A stretch of DNA of 11,466 nt from Eubacterium sp. UBA3720 (lineage in GTDB: Bacteria > Bacillota > Clostridia > Lachnospirales > Lachnospiraceae): NCBI GenBank assembly GCA_002371335.1, contig DFHP01000119.1, positions 1 through 11,466 on the forward strand, given 5' to 3'. Positions 7,001 to 11,466 of the stretch are shown piece after piece (position 1 is the stretch's first letter; each line of letters starts with the position of its first letter). The notes under the pieces are model-generated. The model made no database searches, was not told where the DNA came from, and worked only from the letters and a program-made list of their open reading frames with translations. The position numbers were made by a program, and so were the translations under genes.

Positions 7001-7233
7001 CAAAGGAAGCCGCAAGGAAATTTGATGAGAAATATGACGCCTCAAACAAGGTAAAAGAAGCGGCAAGAAAGTTTGACGAGAAATATGACGCTTCAGGTAA
7101 AGTGAAAGAGGCTGCCAGAAAGATCGATGAAAAGATCGACGCCAGCGGAAGAGTGAAGGCGGGCATTGCCGGAGCCAAAGCAGGGCTGGATGAAGCAAAA
7201 AGATTCTACAAAGAGCATAAAGAATCCAAATGA
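4069..7233 (+). CDS. ppdK: Pyruvate, phosphate dikinase with a C-terminal Lys/Ala/Glu-rich repeat tail
   Basis: The enzyme interconverts pyruvate, ATP and phosphate with phosphoenolpyruvate, AMP and pyrophosphate in the cytosol; in anaerobic Firmicutes it often serves pyrophosphate-linked glycolysis. The first 880 residues match the family's usual length. They comprise an N-terminal ATP-grasp region with LLGGKGAN (19-26, Lys23) and SVRSGARASMPGM (91-103), a central swivelling domain with the phosphorylated histidine in GGMTSHAAVVARG (His458) and the neighbouring regulatory Thr456, and a C-terminal PEP/pyruvate barrel with GLCRTEHMFF, GTNDLTQMTYGFSRDD and GICGEHGGDP (catalytic Cys835). Residues 882-1054 are extra: a very charged, alanine-rich tail with repeated KFDEKYDA units. 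AGGAGG lies 9 bases before the ATG. No frameshift is seen at the junction; codon use in the tail resembles the core. The enzyme call is secure; the tail's role is unknown. Confidence 0.96.
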   Translation: MARKWVYLFTEGNANMRELLGGKGANLAEMTNIGLPVPQGFTITTEACNQYYKDGRKISQEIMDQAMEGVAKMEEINGKKFGDLENPLLVSVRSGARASMPGMMDTILNLGLNDDVVKAMIAGNPDPKFERFVYDSYRRFIQMFSDVVMGVGKKYFEELIDKMKEEKGVEFDVDLTSEDLKQLAVQFKQEYKNQLGEEFPSDPVVQLKAAIEAVFRSWDNPRANVYRRDNDIPYSWGTAVSVMPMVFGNLNNESGTGVAFTRDPATGEKKMMGEFLINAQGEDVVAGVRTPMPISQMEKEFPEAYAEFINVCSTLENHYHDMQDMEFTVENKKLYMLQCRSGKRTAPAALKIACDLVDEGHRTEEEAVSMIDPRNLDTLLHPQFDMEALKKAVPLGKGLGASPGAACGKVVFTADDAMEWAARGEKVVLVRLETSPEDITGMKSAEGILTVRGGMTSHAAVVARGMGACCVSGCGDIVMDEANKQFTLGGVTFKEGDEISIDGSTGNIYGGIIPTKDASIAGEFGRIMEWADKYRKLKVRTNADTPADARKARELGAEGIGLCRTEHMFFEEDRIAAFREMICSDTAEEREEALAKILPYQQGDFEELYEALEGNPVTIRFLDPPLHEFVPTEEVEIEKLAAAKHKTVAEIKAMIASLHEVNPMMGHRGCRLGVTYPEIAQMQTRAVIRAAVNVQKKHPEWNIRPEIMIPLISDVKELTYVKKFVTETADEEIAAAGIDLEYEVGTMIEIPRAALTADEIAKEAAFFCFGTNDLTQMTYGFSRDDSGKFMNAYYDAKILENDPFAKLDTTGVGKLMEIAIKLGRPVNPDLHVGICGEHGGDPASVEFCHQIGLDYVSCSPFRVPIARLAAAQAAIKEKAAKGTDSEAEGRAAGKEAIKTQMEKKAKEVAEKLEAGKESAKEAAKKFDEKYDATGKAKEAAKEVAEKIEAGKEAAKKFDEKYDATGKAKEAAKEAARTAKEAARKFDEKYDASNKVKEAARKFDEKYDASGKVKEAARKIDEKIDASGRVKAGIAGAKAGLDEAKRFYKEHKESK
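6832..7161 (+). repeat. In-frame LEA-like repeats in the ppdK tail
   Basis: Five copies of a unit like AARKFDEKYDASGKVKE occur, with the lysine before the FDEKYD or IDEKID core at residues 925, 956, 984, 1001 and 1018. Copies three to five have an exact 17-residue (51-base) period; the first two are spaced by 31 and 28 residues because KEAAKEVAEKIEAGKE-type spacers are inserted. The composition (Lys, Ala, Glu, Asp, no Cys or Pro) predicts long amphipathic helices resembling group 3 LEA proteins. Copies differ at synonymous positions, so the expansion is not very recent. Confidence 0.8.
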
Positions 7234-7267
7234 TCCGGACCAGACAGATGAAGGCCGGAAATATTAA

Positions 7268-7305
7268 CAGGAGGGGGTATCGCGCGTGCGCGATACCCCC
7301 TCCTG
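7268..7305. terminator. 18-bp perfect dyad between convergent genes, probable bidirectional terminator
   Basis: CAGGAGGGGGTATCGCGC (7268-7285) and its exact reverse complement (7288-7305) are separated by two bases, giving a very stable hairpin from either strand. It lies between the ppdK stop (7233) and the stop of the AraC gene transcribed towards it (7317). Neither flank has a T tract, so it is not a textbook intrinsic terminator. It may block RNA polymerase collision, protect 3' ends or bind a protein. Confidence 0.6.
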
Positions 7306-7316
7306 CGGCGTACAGA

Positions 7317-8213
7317 TCAGATGTATGAAGGGGCGTTTTCAGCCCGGAGCTTCCTGAAACTGGAAGGCGGCATACCTATATACTTGGCGAAGATCCGGGA
7401 GTAATACGCGGCGTCTGAGAATCCGGTCGCAGCCGCGATCTCGCCAATGGGCATTTTTGTAAAGGAAAGCAGAGTCTGGGACTGCCCCAGACGGCGCCGG
7501 AGCAGATATTGCTTAAAATTATATCCTGTCTCTTCTTTCAGGAGATGAGAAAGATAGTAGGGACTTATAAAAAGCTTTTGAGCCATCGATTCAAGGGTAA
7601 TATTTTCAGCAAAATGTTCGTTGATATAATCCTCCGCCTTCAGGCAGATCTCGTTGATCTTCATTTCGCCCGCGGGAACATTTGCCGCCGTTTTCCTTAC
7701 GAGATCGATAAACAGCCCGTTCAGATGATAAAGCAGCGATGAAGACAGGGAGGGATCGTTTTCCTGAGAAACATCTTTTTCCGTGCCGTATTTTTTTATC
7801 ATAAAAGCCAGGGAAGCAAGTTCGTCAAAGACAGAAGACTGATGTATGACCGGAGAGCAGTTTTTCGGCACGAACTGCCCCGGAGCGAGGCCGGGGAGCA
7901 AAAGTCCGGATATGCCGATGGTAATGGTACCGTAGCGCTCATCCGCAGATGGGAATTCATCATGGATCTGTTCAGTACCGCAGAGTACGATATCTCCGGG
8001 ATTCAGATCATGAAGATGATAATTGATCATATATCGTCCGTGACCGTACATTAAGAGTATGATCTCAGACACATCTCTGTGGGAATGCATGATGTGACTG
8101 TGCCCGTCGTGCCAGTCGGAGAAAGAGATCATATTTATGGAAGCATTCTGCTGCAGACCCGGCTTTGTCGGAAGAGAGAGCCGGGTTATTTCGTTATTCA
8201 GAAATTGAGTCAT
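7317..8213 (-). CDS. AraC family transcriptional regulator (cupin plus HTH)
   Basis: A 298-residue one-component regulator. Residues 1-140 form a cupin-type sensor domain with a histidine-rich start (DWHDGHSHIMHSHRDVSEI) and LNPGDIVLCGTEQIHDE, typical of sugar- or metabolite-sensing AraC proteins. Residues about 195-290 carry two helix-turn-helix motifs: ITLESMAQKLFISPYYLSHL followed by GYNFKQYLLRRR, then IGEIAAATGFSDAAYYSRIF and the conserved MPPSSFRK ending. The start is placed at the ATG at 8213 because AGAGGA lies about 7 bases upstream; the frame stays open to a GTG at 8255 with no ribosome site. A 195-base gap separates it from the MFS gene upstream in the same direction, so it may have its own promoter, which is not obvious. 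The inducer is unknown. Confidence 0.88.
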   Translation of the reverse strand: MTQFLNNEITRLSLPTKPGLQQNASINMISFSDWHDGHSHIMHSHRDVSEIILLMYGHGRYMINYHLHDLNPGDIVLCGTEQIHDEFPSADERYGTITIGISGLLLPGLAPGQFVPKNCSPVIHQSSVFDELASLAFMIKKYGTEKDVSQENDPSLSSSLLYHLNGLFIDLVRKTAANVPAGEMKINEICLKAEDYINEHFAENITLESMAQKLFISPYYLSHLLKEETGYNFKQYLLRRRLGQSQTLLSFTKMPIGEIAAATGFSDAAYYSRIFAKYIGMPPSSFRKLRAENAPSYI

Positions 8214-8351
8214 GAAAATTCCTCTTGCTGCGCCGCAGAGTAATATACCGCGCACAGTTCAATGATGCTGAAGTAATCGGGTCTTGAGTGTTCTGGTGAT
8301 ATTACCGCATATAATCAGTAATGCCGAAGGAATCAGACTGTTTTTGTCGTG

Positions 8352-8392
8352 CCCCAAAGGGAGATAAGCGTAAACGGCAGGTCCCTGCGGGG
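8352..8392. terminator. Hairpin downstream of the MFS gene
   Basis: GCAGG (8377-8381) and CCTGC (8384-8388) form a tight stem with a two-base loop, and CCCC (8352-8355) can also pair with GGGG (8389-8392). It starts about 17 bases past the stop of the leftward MFS gene. The T-rich flank (GGTTTCTTTA) lies on the plus-strand side, so as a terminator of the MFS transcript it is unconventional. The rest of 8214-8408 shows no other clear signal. Confidence 0.35.
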
Positions 8393-8408
8393 TTTCTTTA
8401 TGTCAATA

Positions 8409-9620
8409 TTATCGCATACCGGGTCCGGATGTCAAAGGAATCGATTTTTCTGTGCCTGCATTATTCTGCTTGTGAAAATGCAGCCAGAAAATAAATAACG
8501 CCAGCATGATCAGAAATATACTTCCATCCGATATGATCGCCGCCGGCATGGATAACTGTTCTGCAATGCTGCCGATGATATATGTGCTTGCGGAGCTTCC
8601 CGCGCAGCTGCAGATAAAGCTTGCGGTAAGCACATTTCCGTTATCGAAATCCGAATTATCGATGACAAGAGAGACGGCCAGAGTCCAGATGCCTGAAAGA
8701 GAAAGGCCGATCAGGAAAGCGCAAAGCCAGATCATTTTTCCGGAGAGGAACGGCACGGGGATGATCGACGCGGCGGCCATGGGCATAAGGAACAGTTCAA
8801 GCCTGACGGCCGGGATATACCGGGATATTTTTTCGCAGGCAGCTCTTCCGGCAAAAACGCCGATCCATATAAGGGCTGATACGGCTGAGCTCATGAATGT
8901 GGTGAAAGAATGTTCCTGCACCAGGTATGTGACCACCCAGCTACTGATCCCTGATTCACCGCCGGAATACAGGGCCATGAGTATAAAGAGAAGCCAGAAT
9001 TCGCTGCATCGAAGGATGACAGAAAGTTCTTTGTTTCGGGGCTTCTGACGCTGTCTCTGAACCTGATGAGGTATCCGCGCGCTCAATAAGGCTGCAGACA
9101 TTGCGGCTATGAAGTAAAGAAAATATACAGCCCGCCATGAAAAGCCAAAGGTGACCAACGCTCCTGAGAAAGTCAGTCCGCAGCATGCGCCTAAAGCATT
9201 AAAAGCCATCACGCCGTTGATGGAAGATGCAGATTCCCGGTCTGATAATTCGGTCGGGAGAGCGTTGGCGGTGATCTGCACGATACGATCAAAGATGCCG
9301 ACTAAGGATATCATAGCAGCGGTGATGAAAAATGCAGGGGATAAGGCGACGAAAAGTCCGGACACTCCAAGAAGGGGAATAAAAGTCCGGAGCAGCCGGA
9401 TTTTGTCGAAGCGTACGAGCAAATGGCTGCAACAGATGCATCCTATGAGACATCCCGCAAACAGACAGGATAAAAGAATTCCGCTTTGTCTGACGCCGAT
9501 ATGGTATTCCGCTCTCATGGAAATAAGAAGCGGCGCCAGCATGTTTGTGGCAAATTCAGTGATGAATGCCACGGTCTTGCACAGACGTATGATTCTCCTG
9601 TTCATAATATGTTCTGTCAT
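8409..9620 (-). CDS. Major facilitator superfamily (MFS) transporter
   Basis: A 403-residue membrane protein with about 12 hydrophobic helices in two halves joined by a basic loop (HQVQRQRQKPRNKE, about 184-197), the normal length and layout of an MFS carrier. The loop between helices 2 and 3 (SHLLVRFDKIRLL, about 64-76) is a divergent form of the family's motif A. It probably exchanges a small organic substrate or acts as an exporter; the substrate cannot be told. The ATG at 9620 follows AAGGAA by 8 bases; an ATG five codons later is less well placed. It lies 75 bases downstream of the AraC gene at 9696-10652 on the same strand, so the two are probably cotranscribed and the regulator probably controls the transporter. 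Confidence 0.88.
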   Translation of the reverse strand: MTEHIMNRRIIRLCKTVAFITEFATNMLAPLLISMRAEYHIGVRQSGILLSCLFAGCLIGCICCSHLLVRFDKIRLLRTFIPLLGVSGLFVALSPAFFITAAMISLVGIFDRIVQITANALPTELSDRESASSINGVMAFNALGACCGLTFSGALVTFGFSWRAVYFLYFIAAMSAALLSARIPHQVQRQRQKPRNKELSVILRCSEFWLLFILMALYSGGESGISSWVVTYLVQEHSFTTFMSSAVSALIWIGVFAGRAACEKISRYIPAVRLELFLMPMAAASIIPVPFLSGKMIWLCAFLIGLSLSGIWTLAVSLVIDNSDFDNGNVLTASFICSCAGSSASTYIIGSIAEQLSMPAAIISDGSIFLIMLALFIFWLHFHKQNNAGTEKSIPLTSGPGMR

Positions 9621-9630
9621 TTCTTTGTTC

Positions 9631-9652
9631 CTTTTCTTTTTCTTTTTCTTTT
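9631..9652. repeat. Short CTTTTT tract next to the MFS ribosome site
   Basis: The plus strand reads CTTTT, CTTTTT, CTTTTT, CTTTT in a row, so the mRNA carries an (AAAAAG)-like purine tract just upstream of the AAGGAAC ribosome site of the MFS gene. Length change here by strand slippage would alter spacing upstream of the site but not the frame. Confidence 0.4.
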
Positions 9653-9695
9653 CTGTTTTGCGGTTTCAGATCATTTTATTCCGGCTTAAGGAAGG

Positions 9696-10652
9696 TCAGG
9701 TGTTTCCTTTGCCCTGCTGAAACTGTTTTCTGAACTGAAGAGGCGTGGTCCCCGTTTCCTGCTTAAAAAAATGATCCATTGCACTGGAACTGCCGAAACC
9801 GGAGGAAAGAGCTATCTCCAGAATACTGTCCCGTGATGTCAGCAACAGCTTTTTTGCGTGTTCGAGGCGAAAACGCTGCAGATAATGTATTGGCGAATCC
9901 TTCACGCATGTGCGGAAACATCTCTGGGCCACACTGGTGCTTAAGTTTGCTGATGCGGCAATATCCTTCAAAAGTATCGGACGGGAATAGTTTTCCCAGA
10001 TATATTGAAGCATGAGCCGCTGCCGTGCCTGCATGGTCATGATACTGCTGACCGATCCGGGTTTTTCGAATTCTGAAAAATGTATGTACAGTTCCTTCCA
10101 GATCCGGCATAAGAGGATATGGATCGAAAGCTCGGCGTCCTTCTGTCCGGAGAGGCAGATATCAAGGATCTGCTCCGTGAGAGATCTTATATACCGGTGC
10201 CACTCGTCAGACCCGCTGAGGTTAAAGCAGCAGATACCTGAATTTATGACAGGCGCGATAGTTTTTTGATAAATGACACTGTTGACAGGCGCAATCATAT
10301 CCGATGAAAAAAGAATGCTGTGCCATTTTCCTTCTTCCGGGCCGGTATCTTCAGGGGCCTCATAGCGGTGTATGACGCCGCTGTTCAGCAGAATGCAGTC
10401 TCCCTGTTTCAAATGGAGCACCTGATCTCCGGCTTTACATACCAGAGCCTCGCTCCGGAGGACAAGTATCTCCAGCTCCTTATGCCAGTGCCAGTCAACG
10501 CAGCTTTTCTTTTTCCAGTCGTAAGAATCGTTATAGAACTGAAAGGGGAATGAGTCCGTACCGTGCGGCCGGGTCTCCTGCAGTGTGTGATCTGTCTCTA
10601 ATTGTTCATTTTTAACATTTATAGATAAGCTTTCTTTTGTTCCGGTCTTCAT
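9696..10652 (-). CDS. AraC family transcriptional regulator (cupin plus HTH)
   Basis: A 318-residue AraC-type regulator. A polar, poorly conserved start (1-35) is followed by a cupin sensor region with DWHWHKELEILVL (about 53-65), LHLKQGDCILLNSGVIHRYE (about 79-98) and a long variable middle. The C-terminal DNA-binding half (about 215-312) has ILLKDIAASANLSTSVAQRCF, then HYLQRFRLEHAKKLLL, and the second helix-turn-helix ILEIALSSGFGSSSAMDHFF with TTPLQFRKQF. The start follows GGAAG by 7 bases and a promoter (10734-10706) lies upstream. It is first in a leftward unit with the MFS gene, so it probably activates or represses that transporter in response to a small molecule. It is not a close copy of the other AraC protein here. 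Confidence 0.88.
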   Translation of the reverse strand: MKTGTKESLSINVKNEQLETDHTLQETRPHGTDSFPFQFYNDSYDWKKKSCVDWHWHKELEILVLRSEALVCKAGDQVLHLKQGDCILLNSGVIHRYEAPEDTGPEEGKWHSILFSSDMIAPVNSVIYQKTIAPVINSGICCFNLSGSDEWHRYIRSLTEQILDICLSGQKDAELSIHILLCRIWKELYIHFSEFEKPGSVSSIMTMQARQRLMLQYIWENYSRPILLKDIAASANLSTSVAQRCFRTCVKDSPIHYLQRFRLEHAKKLLLTSRDSILEIALSSGFGSSSAMDHFFKQETGTTPLQFRKQFQQGKGNT

Positions 10653-10705
10653 GATAACTTCCTTTCGATTTGCTTTTATTATACATTTTGTACTTCTCTG
10701 TATCT

Positions 10706-10734
10706 ATTATAATCGAATCAGAAAATTGTCTGAA
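10706..10734 (-). promoter_or_regulatory. Promoter of the AraC-MFS unit
   Basis: On the minus strand TTCAGA (10734-10729), 17 bases and a perfect TATAAT (10711-10706) lie about 50 bases upstream of the start codon. A second TATAAT lies closer to the gene (about 10682-10677), so an alternative start is possible. The weak -35 suits an activator-dependent promoter. Confidence 0.5.
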
Positions 10735-11213
10735 ATGGTCATTTGGATATTTTTGCTGTTAAATCATTTGTTTTGGAGAAAAAAGATATATTCATAACTC
10801 TTGGACTTTCTTGCTTATAAAAAATATGGAGAACTCAGACGCTTTTTTGTGCAAAAGTATTATTTTAAAGGCTGAAAATGGTCTGCCGGTGAGAAAAGAA
10901 ACTTCTCTGCCTTTTAAATTTGAAACAATCCGCCTTAAATAATAATAAAACAGCATATAAATCGTCACATTCCTGCACAAGTGTTTTGATTAATAGCAAG
11001 AATATCCAAATGAATCAGAAATCTCATCCGGCAGCTACTATTCCGCAAGAAGTTCCATTTCAATACAAATTTGCTTCTGCTATGGTTTTATTGGGAAGTT
11101 TATTCTCTATCCGAAGACAATAATGATGAAACGAGAAACTTATAGAACTGTGTTTTTGGTTCCGGTTCGCTCCTGCATGGGGCGGAAGGGAGAAAAGTTT
11201 AGCAGGCACCTGA
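10735..11213. other. AT-rich intergenic region without a supported gene
   Basis: No frame here has both a good start and a ribosome site. The plus strand has an open stretch ending at 11123 that would need a TTG start without any Shine-Dalgarno site, with an Asn/Ser/Lys-rich product typical of chance AT-rich frames. A small hairpin CTTTT-TTGTGC-AAAAG lies near 10842-10857. TGGGAAGTTTA near 11094 resembles the right arm of the 551-636 element but has no matching left arm. Confidence 0.5.
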
Positions 11214-11260
11214 AATGGTTTACAGAAAGGAATGGTTTACCTGGCAATTGCGAAACCCCT
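11214..11260. repeat. Doubled AATGGTTTAC and the right arm of the window-spanning inverted repeat
   Basis: AATGGTTTAC occurs at 11214-11223 and 11231-11240. Directly after the second copy, bases 11241-11260 (CTGGCAATTGCGAAACCCCT) are the exact reverse complement of bases 1-20. The foldback element at 11271-11458 begins ten bases further on. This places the 20-bp sequence at the edge of a repeated element, with another copy expected left of the window in opposite orientation. Confidence 0.55.
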
Positions 11261-11270
11261 TGCAGTCGAG

Positions 11271-11458
11271 AAATTGTGTGACGATTCAAACGGTTTCCGC
11301 GCAAAGAACTTCTATGTATTGACTTCATCTGCTGCTAACATTCGCGAAATCATAAACTCGCTTCGCCGAGGCAGTATGATTTCTGCTCATACAGCAGATT
11401 CCGTTCATACAGAAGTTCTAATGCTTGTGCAGATTGTTTGAATCATTCACACAAATTT
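11271..11458. repeat. 188-base foldback element of nested inverted repeats
   Basis: The outer arms AAATTGTGTGACGATTCAAAC (11271-11291) and 11436-11458 are inverted repeats of 21-23 bases with a few differences, including perfect GATTCAAAC/GTTTGAATC. Further stems are nested in order: GCGCAA with TTGTGC (11299-11304, 11425-11430), AGAACTTCT with AGAAGTTCT (11305-11313, 11411-11419), ATCTGCTG with CAGCAGAT (11327-11334, 11392-11399), GAAATCATA with TATGATTTC (11346-11354, 11375-11383) and CTCG with CGAG around a six-base loop (11357-11370). The whole can fold into one long hairpin on either strand. A 69-codon frame (11232-11441) crosses it but is probably incidental. A MITE-like foldback or structured RNA are both possible; the right edge may extend past the window. 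Confidence 0.6.
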
Positions 11459-11466
11459 CCCGCCTC

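Noticed and set aside
6630..7178. A 182-codon antisense frame rich in Ala, Ser and Phe with repeated motifs.
   Set aside because: It is the complement of the repeat tail of ppdK; its periodicity comes from the real gene.
8214..8255. Extension of the first AraC protein to a GTG at 8255.
   Set aside because: No ribosome site precedes the GTG, while AGAGGA lies properly before the ATG at 8213.
8401..8406. Perfect TTGACA on the minus strand after the MFS stop codon.
   Set aside because: No -10 element lies 16-18 bases downstream, so it is not called a promoter.
10920..11123. A 67-codon plus-strand frame in the AT-rich intergenic region.
   Set aside because: It needs a TTG start with no Shine-Dalgarno site, and its Asn/Ser/Lys-rich composition is that of chance AT-rich frames.
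11232..11441. A 69-codon plus-strand frame beginning MVYLAIAKPL.
   Set aside because: The GGA purines are too close to the ATG to serve as a ribosome site, and the frame lies almost wholly inside the foldback element, whose pairing explains the sequence better. It could be a fragment of a repeated gene, but nothing shows this.
1..11466. CRISPR arrays, tRNA or rRNA genes and transposase genes.
   Set aside because: None was recognised: no regularly spaced direct repeats of CRISPR type, no transfer or ribosomal RNA sequence, and no transposase motif in any supported frame.

Overview
The window looks like a chromosomal stretch from a low-to-medium GC Firmicute, most likely a gut Lachnospiraceae or related Clostridia. 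The basis is strong AGGAGG ribosome sites, AT-rich intergenic DNA with TTGACT-17-TATAAT promoters, a clostridial pyruvate phosphate dikinase, and a glutamine synthetase-family gene followed by an ANTAR antiterminator, the order known from Clostridium glnA-nitR. This assignment is inference; no rRNA or other marker gene is present.

Layout. Bases 1-780 hold no convincing protein gene but are rich in structure: a hairpin at the left edge, a leftward promoter driving a short RNA with a 7-codon reading frame and an end hairpin, a nested palindromic element, and the terminator of the next gene. At 782-1498 (minus) lies a TVP38/TMEM64 (VTT) membrane protein with a clear promoter and a 12-bp dyad in its leader. 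Bases 1499-1888 separate it from the divergent nitrogen locus. The front of that locus carries a direct repeat, a GC hairpin and four tandem 17-bp repeats that run into the ribosome site.

The rightward block is a glutamine synthetase-like protein (1889-3175), a terminator-like hairpin, an ANTAR regulator (3262-3816) and, after 252 bases, pyruvate phosphate dikinase (4069-7233). The glutamine synthetase-like protein has lost several metal ligands and the catalytic flap glutamate, so it is probably a pseudoenzyme. The ANTAR protein has a receiver-like domain without the phospho-acceptor aspartate. Together with the hairpin they look like a nitrogen-sensing antitermination module. The dikinase carries a tail of about 173 residues built of Lys/Ala/Glu-rich LEA-like repeats.

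The leftward block (7317-10652) is convergent with the dikinase and separated from it by an 18-bp perfect dyad. In transcription order it is an AraC regulator, an MFS transporter and a second AraC regulator. Its substrate cannot be read from the sequence.

Bases 10653-11466 are AT-rich and contain no convincing gene. They end in a 188-base foldback element (11271-11458). A 20-bp sequence next to it is repeated perfectly, in inverted orientation, at bases 1-20, so the 11-kb segment may be flanked by inverted copies of one repeated element.
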